Notes: generated from the letters alone by a model not told the origin. Positions 48,885-62,146 are shown, counted from the first letter of the stretch. The stretch is DNA of 64,000 bases from Cannabis sativa (GCF_029168945.1 NC_083601.1:15404160-15468159), one strand, 5' to 3'. Program-made: numbers and translations.

Positions 48885-51317
48885 GAAAAGAAAGACATTC
48901 CATTCCTAGTCTTCTGCAATGGACAATTTGATGATCGAATGAATTATGAAAATTATGAAGCTAGTGGACATTACATTTCAGCCAATTGTAACTATGAAGA
49001 ATTACAACAGAAGATGAAAGATGTCCTGGAATGCAACCAAGAAATCACTGTTTTGCAACTGAAATATCAAGTGAAGGAAGGATACCAACCATTGAGGATA
49101 AAGGATGATCAAAGCCTGCATTTCTACATACAACTCAAACTGAAGGACCTCGACTTCACAACATACCCATTGTGTGTGAATGTCATCAACAACCCAAGCG
49201 CCTTCGAACCGATCGAATACAATGCAACAACAACAGAAGACTCAACAAATCAACAACATACAATTGAAGCTACAGAACCGGAAGATGGGGCAGAAAATTT
49301 TGACTTCATGGACTATGCAAAACTTGTGGCAGAGGAGATAGTTGAGCAACTGGAAAACAACAAAAACAGTGAACCAGAAATCACAGATTATGACGAACTA
49401 CTAATCACAGATCCGCAACATCCTGAAATAGAAGAAGCATAAATATACAAAGACAAAGAAACACTCCAGAGTGTGCTTGGTTTCTATGCAATTAGGAACA
49501 ACTTCCAATTCAGAGTGAAAAAATCATGTGCAAGAACATACAAAATTTGTTGTTTGGATCCAAAATGCAAATGGGCACTAACTGCATCCAGAAACGGGCC
49601 AACAAAGTCATTCATCATTCGAAAGTATGACAGCAAGGTGATACACACTTGTGATCTAAACATAAGATTTGCCGACAAAAGACAAGCTACAACGAAATTG
49701 ATTGGAAACTACATCAAGCCACGGTTTACCAACATAAAAACAACTCAAATGCCACAAGACATCAGAGGAGAAATGAAACACAAGTATGGGGTGAGAATGA
49801 ACTACATGAAAGCATGGAGAAGCAAAGAGCATGCGCAAGAAGAATTACGAGGAAAATCCAACGAATCATACAAGCTGCTGCCAAGTTTTTTGCACATGTT
49901 GCAAAAAACTAATCCCGGAACAATAGTGCACATGCAAACAGAGGAAGACAACAGCTTCAAGTACTTGTTTGTCGCACTGGATGCTTCAATAAAAGGATGG
50001 AAGAAGTGCAAACCTATAATAGTTGTTGACGGAACTTTCCTTAAATCAACATATGGAGGTACATTGCTCTCTGCTTGTACACAAGATGCAAATGGGCACA
50101 TTTTTCCACTAGCTTTTTCTGTTGTGGATTCAGAAAACAACAACTCATGGCAATGGTTTTTCACAAAAGTAAGAGAAACATATGGGATTAAAGAGGAACA
50201 ATGCTTGATCTCAGATAGACATGAGAGCATAATTAAGGCAGCTGCTCATGTATTTCCAGAAATCATGCATTGCTATTGTGTATACCACCTGTTAAGCAAC
50301 CTTCAAGAAGAATGCAAGCAAGCTGGATAAACCATTCTTCACTGCTGCCAGAGCATACATAGAGAGGAAATTTGAATACCATATGAGCGAGTTGGTCAGC
50401 TTGGACATCCATGTCAGACCATATTTACAACAAGTTGGATACCATAAATGGTCAAGATACCACTGCAAAAACAACAGGTATTCAACTATGACTTCAGACA
50501 TTGCTGAATCTCTAAATGCAGCAAACTTAGCAGCTAGAGAGCTACCAATCACAACACTGATGGAGTCATTGAGAGCTTTGATACAACAATGGACATACAC
50601 AAACAGGAAAAAGGCACAGAAAACAACAACATTTTTAACACCTACACCAGAGAAGAAATTAGTTAACAACTTTGTGGACTCAATGACAGAAAATGTAAAA
50701 TCTCTTAAATTTTTAAGTTGCATTACGGTTTCTTAATAGTTTATTTTTCGTTTTATATATATAATAACAATTTTATAAATTTACTTAATTCGTAGGTAAA
50801 GCCAATAAACGAGACCATGTTCGAAGTTGTAAAACTAACCAGATCATGGGTCATCAACCTGAATGAGAAAACATGCAGTTGCAATCGATTCCAACTTGAC
50901 GAGTTACCGTGTGCTCATGCGCTTGCTGTTATAAAAGAGATGAACTTGAATGTTTACAACTATTGTTCAGGTTATTACACGATAAGAACATGGCTTGAAA
51001 CATACAGCGGCTCAACATATCCGGTACACAATCACACAACATGGGATGTACCACAAAACATAAAAGATCTCATTGTTCTGCCACCTAACCAGAAAATAAG
51101 ATCTGGAAGACCAAGGAAACGAAGGTTTTTATCTGAATGGGATACAAAAAAACATAACAGGTGCAGCAAATGTGGTCAACACGGGCACAACCGAAAGACA
51201 TGCAACAATCAAGCAATAAAATATATACATATGAATTATTTGAATTGTTTAATTCTGTGTGAGAATTCAAACAGGTTGATATGTTATATTCTATACACAT
51301 GGGATTTTATTTGTTAA
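48885..51317 (+). pseudogene. MuDR-type MULE transposase
   Basis: The exon starts after an ACAG acceptor at 48884. Order: a PB1-like N-terminal region (IPFLVFCNGQFDDR to about 49190), an acidic linker, a MuDR zinc-binding region (CCLDPKCKWALTASR, about 49550), and the MULE DDE domain with Asp in VVDGTFLKSTYGGTLL (50020), Asp in CLISDRHESI (50210) and probable Glu in MTSDIAESLN (50490). Then come HCYCVYHL, a SWIM zinc finger (CSCNRFQLDELPCAH, 50870) and a CCHC knuckle (CSKCGQHGHNRKTC, 51150). A 101-bp intron lies at 50695-50795 (GTAAAA...TTCGTAG, phase 0). Lesions: one in-frame TAA at 49440-49442 and a one-base frameshift near 50300. Otherwise well kept, so inactivation seems recent. The translation start upstream of 48885 is unresolved. 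Confidence 0.88.
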
Positions 51318-51733
51318 AATTTTTAAACAGTTTGGTAATAGTTGCAAAATTGTTTTGTTACAGTTTTGACACTTCTTAAATAATTAGTACAAAAATAACT
51401 TCTTCATTAAAGTTTTAAAAAAAGTCAGATAAGAATTGATAAAACATAAGTAATTAAAGAAAAAAGTAGCAATGAAAAAACAGTGAATACAATACATTGA
51501 TAGTCAATTTTAAAATACAAGTACATTGTTTGTATATAGTTGGAAAATAGTTTTTATATAGTCGTGCGACTGTATATAAAAACTTGAACAATTAGAAAAA
51601 CATACAACTTTTGCTGATACAAACATATAGAATAAACATATTATAAGGATTAATGTCAAATATCCTAAAAGTTTAAAACCAGATCTAGAGTATAAAACTA
51701 AATATAATACCTAGATTCAACCAATAACACTAA

Positions 51734-54700
51734 CTATTGTCTGATAATAGATTCAACCAATAACACCAAATAGTCACCAAATGAAAAGACCCTACTTTTC
51801 AATTTAGAAGCCTTAGAAGACTTGCTTTGCTTCTCATCCTCGCTATCAATACTTTCATCAATTTTCCTTTGGCCATATGAGAAGAAAAGGGCAGCAAGTC
51901 GAGTACGATAAACTTCGATGTCAAAATCTGCAGGAACATCTTTTCCATGAATGAAGAACTCGGCAAATGCAGCCACATATGCGCCGCAATCTCTATAAAA
52001 ACAGAAAAAGGAAAAACAGTTTAGCAACTAAAAAACAACATAAAATAAACTTAAAAGAAACAACTCACTTTTTCTGCTGAGACGGCAGACCACTAATCTC
52101 CACAATTCTTAGAGGACCTGTAGGGTCAGAACGTAAAGCAGGAGCATGTGACCTATTCTTCCAGAAACCAAGGAGATCAAAAAACAAAGGGAGCAACACA
52201 GAATAAGCCTTCATGGCATTCCTAGCTGCAGCATTCATTTTCGCAGTCCTCAAAGAATTATACAGAAACAGAATCCCTTCATTCAAGTCAAGACGACCAA
52301 ACACCCAATGACTTTCCCTCCTTAGATTGATGATGAATAACACATGATCGGCTTCATACCAAGGCTTAGAAAACGGAATGCGCAAACCTCGAATGTAATG
52401 AGCTATTGGGTGGGCAGCGTGAATGTGCAACATCTTAGTCTTCATTGACTTGGCTTTGTTAAATTTGTTGTACAAAGCTTGGATGGAATCATCAAAGAGA
52501 CAATCAGTTGTCGCAAAATTCAATGTCACATCGGAAGAATATTTACCTTTTTTCCTAAGGTAATAGAATATGGTGTTCATATGCTGAAACAAAAACATCA
52601 CAGAAACACAAATCAAAAGGTTGAACAACTGTTTAAAAACTTTAATACAGTATCTAAACTTAAAAACAATTAAAAACAACTGAAAACCAACTATCATAAA
52701 CTATAATGGAAAATGGAAACTTTACCGAGTCATTTATAAACATGTCGTAGGTAGCCAAATGATAAAACCATGTTTTATCCTCCACATAATCAACACCTAA
52801 CCTAAAACTCGGGGAAAATTTCTTCGCACCATCAACATAACAATTGTAATGCCTAAAAGAACAAACAAACAACAAAAAAACAATATTAAAACCAGAATAA
52901 AACTGAAAAATAAAACAGAATACAAATACAGATTTAATAAAAATAGTCACCTAGGATGTTTAAGCAAGCCTTGACCAATCCACGCGTCAAACTTTGCCTC
53001 AATCTCAGGAGATACGGGCTCAGCAAATGAATCATTAAGAGCATAAAGGCCCTTCACATAAGTAACCAATTTAAAATCCCTATCATCCCCAACTGATTGA
53101 GAACCTGAGGACATTAACTCCATTGGAGTGCTCCCCACATCAGCCGACCCGAAATCAACAAAAGTAGATTTCAAGGCCGGAGCACGCTTCCTCTTATCCA
53201 ACAGAGGTGTATCAAATACAGTGTCCTCAGTTTCTTCATCAGTATGAAGGGCAGCTGACTTTTCACCAACAACATCTGGATTGGGTTGGGGAACCTAAAA
53301 AAACAAAGACTGGAATTAATCAGTTGCAAAACAAACAGAAAACTATTAAGCAACCAAAATGAAACATAATTTTCTTGCAAACAAATCAAGATGCACTTAC
53401 ATGGATTTTACCAACAGCCTCCAAGCCAGCCAACACAACTTGATCATCATCTATTTCAAGCTGGCTTAACCCATCAAAAAAATCGTCCCCCTTTAATCCA
53501 GACTCATTGCCCTTTGGCTTCTCAACATCCTTAGCCTTCTCATCACTGCCTCCAACAACCTCAAATGGATTCACATCAGAAGGAGGAACATCATTAACAA
53601 CCTTATCAGCATCATCAACATCACCACCATCTTTAACCAACTCATCACCATCATCGGAGTCGGAATCAATATTTTCAGGATTAGGCAGTTCCTTCTCATC
53701 ATCCTCAGCATCATCATCATCATCAGAATCTTGAGTTACTAATTCATCAGATGACTTTCCCTGATTCAAACAACACAAATGCAACTTAAATGAAACAGTA
53801 AAGAAACTAAAAACAAAGTATGAAAAAACAGAAACAATAAACTATGAATAAATACCTCATCAGAAGGACGACGATGAATGGCATTAACCTTCTCCTGAAT
53901 ATCCTTAATTACAGCCATTACAGACTTGAAATTAAGATCAACAAAACACCTCAAGGATATGAAGTCTTCAGCCAATGATGCTTGATTCGAAATGACCATC
54001 TCCAACTTAGATTTCATCAAATCAATATCCTCTGAATCAGATTTCTTTGAAGATGACCCACTCTCAAATGTTTGCTTTGATATACCACGGTCATCAATAG
54101 ACTCATCAAGAAATAAACCTTCAAGTTGAAGCTTCTGCCTCTCTTCATCAGTAGGACACATGTTTTTGATCTTTAACTGAACAGCATAATCAAACAGAAT
54201 ATAAAAATGAAAAAAAACAATTAAAAAATCAAAATATTAACAACAGCATAAAACTGAAAAAAAAACAGTAAAGAAACTGTATTTTACCTTGTTCAACGGC
54301 AAATCAAAAATCTTGCCCTTCAAGTCTCGAAGAGTTGGATTTTTGGTCACAATGGTGTTGCTCCAATTCAGAATCCTTGGAATCGTAGATGAAACTCTTT
54401 TACAGAAAGAGTTGACCATAGCAGGACAACATTCATAAAACCAAACAGTAAAAACCCATGGACATCCCAAAGCCCTATACCAACCATCATACTGGCCTCC
54501 CTTCTCTGCCTTCTTATTTTTCATTATAATCCCATGCTTGTTGGAAATTATTTTATCAGGATCTTAGATCTACTCACAAGTATGTTGATTAACACCCTAA
54601 ATATGAACTTCTAAAACGATTATAAAATTAAACACATATAAAGTATGAGAAACCTTACATTGGGTGCAGCGGAATAATATGTCTCCTTCCGTTCAGATCT

Positions 54701-57700
54701 CTAACCCTTGTATCCTTTCTGTCGCAGAGTATTATCAAGATCTGAACCTGGATCTCTTTCTCTCCTTTCTGTAATGCTGAATCTCCTTCTTGTTGAATGT
54801 CTTTCTTCACGATCTTCCTCACTATGATTGAGGTATCACTTGCTGTGTGTGGGCACTACTCTATCACTAAGAGGTTTGAAATTTAGAATGAAGAAGAAAG
54901 AGAGAGAAGAAGGTGGCGGCTAGGTATAGAGAGAGAAGGCTCAGGTTTTTCTCTGAAGGAAACAAGATGTGAAAGTGTATATTTCCTGAAGCCTTCACTA
55001 TCTATTTATAGTATACCACATAGTGTTAGGCTTGAATTATTTGACATTAAAATAATGAAAATATCAGATGATATTTCCTATAAAGTGGCCGGCCATGGCT
55101 TTATGGATTTGGGCCTCCCTTTTGCAAATTTTGCAGTTTTATCAATTCTACATCTTACTTCCTCAAAAATGCCAATTTTCAAATTCAACCATTTAAATAC
55201 CAATTCTAACTATTTAATAACTATAAATAATTATTAAATAATATTGTCATTTATCATATTTATTAATTGAACCATACAAAGTATCTTAATTAACAAATAT
55301 GCCCTAAAAACTTTTTCTTTACAATTTCACCCTTACTTAGTGAAAAATTCACAAATAGACATAGTCTAATTTGAGAATTATAATTGATTAATCAAAACCA
55401 ATTAAATGAGTCTTACAAGTAATATTGTCTCAACTAGTGGGGGGACCATGGGTCTATATAACCGAGCTTCCAATAAGCAGATCAAGAATTTATAACCTAA
55501 ATTCACTGACTTATTAATTCTTCGTTGAATCCATGCGTAGAACTTAGAATTGCACTCTCAGTATATAGAATGCTCTATATGTTCCACCATATAGACACGT
55601 CATTAGTTATCCATTGTTATAATCCTAATTTGATCAATGATCCTGTATATGAATGATCTACACTGTAAAGGGATTAGATTACCGTAACACCCTACAATGT
55701 ATTTTATCCTTAAAACACTTAACCCCGTATAAATGATATTTCAGCTATGTGAAATGAGTACTCCACCAATTATTTTCGTTTGGTCAAGCTCGAAGGAAAT
55801 CATCCTTTACTTTCTATTCGCCAGATAGAAGCTATAGATTCCATATTTATGTTAGCGCTCCCACTCAATTGCACTACCGTGTTCCCAAAATGTACGTATC
55901 ACCCTGTCCCAAAAGTAGGATTAACTAACAAATCAAAGAACACGAATAACACTCTTGAGATTGAACCTAACCATATCAGGATTGAGATCATTTGATCTAG
56001 GATCAACTAGGCGATATTGACTTGAATAGATATTACGGTAAGTTTAATAAATCTATGTCAAAGTTCAATATCGGTCCCTTCCGATGCATACTCCATGCAC
56101 CCAACCTGAGCTTTACTTTAACCAATACTCTGGAAAGAACATAGCATTTCTCCAAATGCAAGTAAACTCTGTTGTAGATTGTCATATTAGTAAAACCCCA
56201 TGTTCTGATAAATCTAGGAATCTTTATTCACATAGTCATGTTTACTTTCCAATGTGTTGACAACACAATAAACAGGATCAAGTATGTGAAAAGGGTTTCA
56301 GATGAATTTATAAATCAAATAGACAAGCAATTGATAAGATGAACCAAAACATACACAAATGAATGAAAAATACTTCTGTTTCTTTATTGATGTTGAATAA
56401 AATGGATTACATTGAAATAGAGTTTTATTTAGGGCATAAAACCCAAGAGCTGAATTCTACGTTTGAATGAATCAATAGTCAATTCAAAGGATTCCCTACC
56501 CCAACAATACTTGTCCCATCGACCGCTATCCACAACATCTAGATCAAACCTAGATACTTCTTTATCATGAGTATTACTAAGAAGAAAACACTGAATAAAA
56601 TACAACACAACCATTTTCAATCCAAGGGACTCACCCAAACCCCACCTACTACCCAAAAAAGCATCCTCAATAGCTTTGTGGTCAATGGTTTTTACACCAC
56701 GAAAACAGATTTCTACCAACTGATTTGATTCCTGTAAAAACAACAACTTGTTGCAATCACTGAAACAATCAATTCCAGTAATCAAATAAAATTCCTCAAC
56801 ACTAAACCGTATGAAACGACCAGCAACCTTAGCCCAAAACTCTTTAGGATTGGGCTGGAAAACTTCCCTCAGTAATAAACTATGAACAACTTGGGGATGA
56901 AAAACAAACTCAGGCATATCTAGAAAATGACCAAACTGAGTCTCACGAAACATGGACAGTAAATTAACAGATAAAATTTTCTTAATATTATCAATGACAG
57001 AAAAAAGACTAGTGCAAACACATTTAGATCTGTAGTAATCAGATGGACTAAATTTGTAGTCCCAGACCTGCAACATAACCAAAATGGCCACAGTAAATTA
57101 TTAATTGTGAATAATGCAGTATGACAACTAAAATAACACTATAACAAAACAAAAAAAAAACTACCAAATAGATACAACTATACAAATATAAAATGCAAAC
57201 ATCTGAAATCATATTGATACCTAAAAACTAACAGCAAACAACTATACCTAATGAAAATCCAAAAACACATCAAACATAACAATATTAAACTATAAAAAAA
57301 CTAATAAGAAACTACAACCAACTGAATACACACACTAAAACGAAAACAAATACAGAACCTAAAACACAAACGAACATTGTAAAGAAAGAAAACACAATGA
57401 AATTAAAAAGCCAAACCCAGAAAGAACAAAATAAATTGCTCAAAACCAAAAATAAAGACCTAAAAATTAAACAACATCAAACGGAATTTTAAAAAGGAAA
57501 CCCTAAAATTTCACAAAATAGAATGAACAAAAAAACGCAAAATCTGGAAATACACTAAAATGTTCAAAAAGGGGGAAATGAAAATGAAACTGAAAACCAA
57601 CCTCTGTTCGAACTTCGGCAGCAACACTAGCTTTTTTACTAGAAATTTCTTCAACCATTTGCTCCTCCACACTGAGCTTCGATTTCTTCTTAGCATGTGG

Positions 57701-57799
57701 CCTCCCACGCTTGGTTAAAGGAGGAGCAAAATCAGAATCCTCCTCTTCAACAATCGGACGTTTACCCTTTGCTTTGTTAGCTAGAGATTTCAAGCCCAT
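51734..57799 (-). pseudogene. Ulp1-like cysteine protease (C48) gene carried by the MULE
   Basis: Exons on the minus strand: 57799-57602, 57067-(solo LTR)-54288, 54176-53856, about 53761-53401, 53294-52951, 52852-52726, 52583-52069 and 51992-51734, most with clear GT/AG sites. Exon 1 is basic with an AT-hook-like KRGRPHAKKK. Exon 2 carries a DUF1985-type domain (FGHFLDMPEFVFHPQVVHSL, FWAKVAGRFIRFS, YLITGIDC). The middle exons are very acidic, with Asp/Glu/Ser runs. The catalytic part has HW (SHWVFGRLDLNEG), Asp in the same segment and DCGAYVAAFAEFF with the Cys nucleophile. Ulp1 enzymes remove SUMO or process its precursor; the role in MULEs is unknown. A copia solo LTR at 54539-56446 lies inside exon 2, so a normal full-length product is unlikely. 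Confidence 0.85.
54539..56446 (-). mobile_element. Solo LTR, 1.9-kb copia family, copy 4, inside the Ulp1-like gene
   Basis: Starts TGTTGGAAATTATTTTATC and ends GGCATAAAACCCAA. The final CA is altered (CCAAGAGCT), and the flanks AGCAT and AGCTC (gene strand) match at three of five bases, so one border has mutated. It splits an exon with coding sequence on both sides. Confidence 0.88.
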
Positions 57800-58367
57800 T
57801 TTCGAATTTTTTTTTCTGAACTGGGGAAGGAGATGAGGATGAACGAGTGATGGCCATTTTATAAAGAAATTGGAAACAAGAATAAGCCGAGAGGGAAAAA
57901 AACGTGAGGAATCGTGGGTTGAGTGGGAGTTAAAATTTTTTGGAAGAACAAAAAATGAGAGGGAAAAAACCGTGATGAATAATGGGTAGTTATGCTTCAA
58001 CAATGGAGGTTATTGATCTTCCAAACAAAAAAAAAACTGAAAGAAAATCAAAAATCAAATGAAAAGAAAAGGAAAAAAGAGAGGGAAGAGAGTGGAAGTT
58101 GATTGATGTATGATGGGGATGGCACACGTGTCTGTGCATGGAAATGATGTGTAAGTGGTATTATTGTAATAAAAGAAAGAGGATAAGTAAAAATATTGAT
58201 GTAGGCGTGTAGGGGTAAATCTGTAATAAATTGTGTAAATCAAATTTTTGGTGTAAAAATTTCTTAATAATATTGGTAAATTAAAAATACCAATTTGTCG
58301 AAAAAAAAAACACATCCAAAACTCTAACTACACACAAAGAAAATATATATATATATATTTATATATA

Positions 58368-59094
58368 TCTTTATATATTAAAAGTGCTTATCTAACGGCA
58401 TTTCTTGGTTTAACAGAATATACTTAAAAATAAAAGAATATTCTGTTAAATTTAACGATTAGGTTTGATCTCCCGTTAACAAGTACACCCAATAATTAAA
58501 CCCAAAAAATTAAACAATCTTTCAAATATTAATAATCTCTTTTTAAATTAAAAAAATCATCTTAGCCACATATCTCTCTAACAAACCTATCTTGGGAGAA
58601 TATTAATAATTTTTTTTATTTATTTTTTAAAAAAGAAAAATCTTTATATATTAAAGTTAACCTCACGTTATCTAATGTTTTCTCTGGATAAGCATAGGAA
58701 GCAGAAATACTACTTCTATCTTTGTGTGATTGCAGATATACCAATTCTGTCATTGACCCACTTTTTAGCTTTATAAATGGAGATGTTCATATAATATTAA
58801 CACTTTACAGAATATTTATAGATATAAACTTACATTACAATGCTATGTTAAAAAAAGAACTAAATAAAATAATCTACTACTCCAATAATAAATTTATTTA
58901 CAATTTTATAATTACACTAATATTATTTTTAATACATTATTAAATAATATTTCAAATATAAATATTTAATTTTTTCAAACAAAAAATTTGTAATCTTTAA
59001 AAATAAAATACATTCAAAATCTTAGAAAGACCAAAATCTTAAATGAAACTAGCAATACGTGGTTCGACACGTACATTCACCTAGTATATATATA
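58368..59094 (+). mobile_element. Short non-autonomous Helitron
   Basis: Starts TCTTTATATATTAAAAGTGC and ends CTAG, preceded by A (58367) and followed by T (59095), the A|T target of Helitrons. A 6-bp-stem hairpin TACGTG-TTCGA-type loop-CACGTA (59056-59073) stands 17 bases before the CTAG. A second 5'-like terminus, TCTTTATATATTAAAG, occurs inside at 58641. No RepHel gene. Confidence 0.6.
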
Positions 59095-60097
59095 AGTGAG
59101 TGAGCAAAGCTCAAAAATCATTGTGAAACTTTCTATAAGCTTTATTTTTAGAGGTATATTTTTTAATAATTTTTTTTTATTATTTTTCTTATATTACGAT
59201 TTCTTTTTTTGTTATATTTTTTTTTCTCTAAAATATCTCTCTATTTCAAATTTCCATTTTTTTAAATTATTTTTATATAATAAAACAAAATATCTATTGA
59301 TTTTCTTTTTTTTTTATGTTTTTTTTTTAAAATATCATCCATCCCAAATTAATATTTTTGGATGTTTTAATAAATTAACATCGTTTTCAAAAAAATTATT
59401 TAATTAACATCCTTTTAACTCTTTTAAGTCTATTAAATAAAATATTTATATTTCGGGTAAAATTAATTTATGCATCCCTCCTAATCACTTTCTAAACTTA
59501 TTTATGTATTTTTTTTAATACTTTTACAAAAGAGATAAATATTAAATTAAAAATTAATAATGTTACCTTAAAAGAATATTATATTATTCAAATAATAGTT
59601 ACATTAAAAATTAGTGATGATCACAAATTAAAAATAATAATCAATTTTTGATTAGTTTGGTTGATTATTAATTGTTTAATTTATTTATTTATAATATCAA
59701 GAAGAGTACGGTGACAATATCCGTTTTAAATATAGAGATAACATAACAATGGATGCTTTATTTTATCCGTAAGAAAGAATCACAATAAGATTTTTGAGTA
59801 AATAACGACATAAGTACTCAATGTATTAAATTTGTAAGTGTCATAAATACCAAGTATTTATAAAATTGTATTTTTTCTCTAATTTTTCAGTACAAACTGT
59901 GAATTGTCTTAAACAAGACATATATAAGACTCAGATTCTAAATCGTTAGGTCGGATTGGGCTGATTTAATATCTAACTTAAGTTAAAATTGATATAATTT
60001 TATTACTTAATTATCATCAAATAAAATATATAATTTATTTCATATGTATAATTTAAATTTTTTAAACATCCGCCGCGAAGCGCGAATTGTTTACTAG
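59095..60097 (+). mobile_element. Helitron 3' portion
   Basis: Ends in CCGCGAAGCGCGAATTGTTTACTAG followed by T. The CGCG-AAG-CGCG hairpin (60074-60084) nine bases before CTAG is a very typical plant Helitron 3' end. The start probably lies near 59095 (TATATATATAAGTGAGTGAG is 5'-end-like), but the TC terminus is not visible. AT-rich, no gene. Confidence 0.6.
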
Positions 60098-60560
60098 TAC
60101 CATAAAAAGTAGTAAACTTAAAAGTCTCATATTTTTATAATAAAATCTTAAAAAATTATAATGAGGCAATTTTCTAATTTAATATATGATATTATTAGTA
60201 TTACTCCAAGAAAATAAAATCTCTATTCGAGCGATTTTTTTTTTTTTATTATAATTTTCTTAAGAGAACGATAAATCCATCAACAAATAAATGTGTATTG
60301 GTTTTTTAATAAATAACTTTATCGTTATATAGTTAGTATAAAGTGTGATTATTTAGATATTTTATGAGTGGTTTGGTAGATTGTATTGTATAATATTATA
60401 TTAAATTATGTTATATATAATATTATGTTAAGTTTTTATTTTATGTCAATATATTATATATTTATATAGGGGCTTATAAAATACTCAATTCAATCCGCAC
60501 GATCAAATTTAAAACTATTTACAAAGTGCGGATATCCGTACTTGTGCAGATTGGATTGGA
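60098..60560. other. AT-rich spacer
   Basis: No gene seen; only A/T runs and a GATTGGATTGGATTG motif at its right edge. Confidence 0.5.
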
Positions 60561-61706
60561 TTGAAAAATTTAAATTTTGCGAGTGCTAATTGCACTCTTC
60601 CTATTGTGTACTCTTTTGATGTTACTGGTGCTTATCTGCCTTTGAACTCTGCTATCCCTGCTTCTAAGGTTCAAGCTACTAAACTCCTATCTAAGTCTAA
60701 GGATAAGACTATTTTAGGGGCTAAGAGATCTGCTTTCAATACCCATTCTGTTTTGGTTGGTGAATCTGTGAGGAAGTTGTCGAAAAGAGCTAGATATAGC
60801 TTTATTGCTACCGTGACCACACCTGCTATTGTTGTTTCTCTTGAACAGGCAAGTGTTGCTGAGAAACCCCTCCCTAAAAAATGAGTCTGTTAAGTTGGAA
60901 TGCTCGAGGGTTGGGGAATCCCTGAGCATTTTGAAACCTCTCCCTTGCTGTAAATAAGAATAAGCCTATATTTCCTTTTGTTATGGAATCTAAGCTCATG
61001 TCTGGTAGTTGTGAAGAGCTTAGGGTGAAGTTGTCTTTTGATCATGCTTTTGAGGTTCTTAGTTAAGAGTTAGGGGGTAGTCTTTTGTTGTTTTGGAATC
61101 AAGGAATTAATGTTAATATTTTAAATTTATCTCTTAATCTATCGATTGTATTATTAAGTTTAATAATAATGTTAATTATCATGTTTCTTACTTTTATGGC
61201 TTCCTTTATTTGCATGAAAAAGATCATATTTGGACCTTAATAAATAGGCTTATTGATAACACTCCCTTTCTTCCTTGGCTTATTATTAGTGACTTTAATG
61301 ATTATCTTTCTATTCATGATAAAAAAGTATAATTCAGACCCCCTCATATGCTATTACTAATTTCCAGAACTTTGTTAACAATTTTGACTTTCACCCTATT
61401 CACTTTATCGGGAATTGTTTTACTTGGAAGCATGGTTCTTCTCTTAAGCGGTTAGATTGGGTTATTGCTAATCAAAACTAGGTTGATATTTTTCTGAATG
61501 CTACTCTCTATCACATGAATTTTTATGACTATGATCACAGGGTGTTGAAGTTAGTCCTTAATGATAATTGTATGACTAGTCCTTCCAAAAAAGGTTTAGT
61601 TTTGAAAATCACTGACTTACTGAGTCTTCTTTTTTTGATATTGTCAATAATTCTTGGACTAATAATGTTGATTGTGGCAATGCAAATTGTTGACCTCAAA
61701 AAGTGA
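60561..61706 (+). pseudogene. L1-type LINE fragment (ORF1 end, ORF2 endonuclease)
   Basis: The frame 60561-60884 has no clear domain and would be the end of ORF1 by position. ORF2 starts at ATG 60881 with SLLSWNARGLGNP, the plant L1 endonuclease start, and is then broken by stops. Further islands in the right order: PIFPFVMESKL (about 60970), WLIISDFNDYLS (about 61280, with the Asp-Phe-Asn of the catalytic site), GSSLKRLDWV (about 61435) and HMNFYDYDHRVLKL (61515). No RT or poly(A) tail is visible, so it is a broken piece. Confidence 0.75.
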
Positions 61707-62146
61707 TCAACTGGCAACGGGATCGTATAGATATGATATTTGCCACGTGTTATAGAAATAGAATGAAAATTTATAAAAACACACAGATTTATTATAGAGG
61801 TTCGGTCCCCTTGTGATACCAGGTAATGACCTACTCCCCTTTCGGTTGTATTGATACCTAGAGATAATACTATTCAGATCGCTATAGGTGGGATCTGATA
61901 TAGCTCTCTATGAGGAGAAGAAATATGAATCAGTAGGTAGATCTCTAATGAGAGAGTGATATTACCTTAGAGGCATGTTAGAGATATTAAGAGAGGAAGC
62001 CCTATTAGGCGTGTAGCAGAGAGAGAGAAAGAGAGACTAGGATTTCTGACTTAGAGTGATTTACAGGCTTAGTGACTTAGGTTTTCTAAGTTAGAGTTAA
62101 GGCCTTTATAGAGGAAGCCTCAAAACCCTAATTTACAATAAAACCC
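61707..62146. repeat. LTR-like or repeat-derived non-coding DNA
   Basis: Contains AACACACAGATTTATTATAGAGGTTCGG, a form common in plant LTRs (compare 42905-42935), and AGAGAGAGA tracts near 62020. No ORF. It ends at a TTA that flanks the Harbinger element. Confidence 0.35.

Larger units (their letters stand above)
47730..58310. mobile_element. Mutator-like element (MULE) with transposase and Ulp1-like gene
   Basis: A MuDR-type transposase gene (plus) and a large Ulp1-like protease gene (minus) converge between related, diverged inverted ends. Left end: ATTACAATATTAC at 47765 and ATTACAAAAATACCACCTGG at 47823. Right end in reverse complement: ATTACAGATTTACC near 58227 and ATTACAATAATACCACTTAC near 58170. 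Both pairs are about 57 bp apart. Size is about 10.6 kb, or 8.7 kb without the nested solo LTR. MULEs carrying Ulp1-like genes are known in plants (KI-MULE of Arabidopsis, CUMULE of melon). Exact termini and the 9-bp duplication were not found. Confidence 0.8.

Noticed and set aside
49484..50723. Several minus-strand ORFs of 60-143 codons opposite the MULE transposase
   Set aside because: Shadow frames of the conserved plus-strand transposase coding sequence.
51734..57799. Ulp1-like gene as a normal host SUMO protease
   Set aside because: It lies between MULE ends beside a MULE transposase, has the DUF1985-type domain typical of transposon-borne copies and is interrupted by an LTR.
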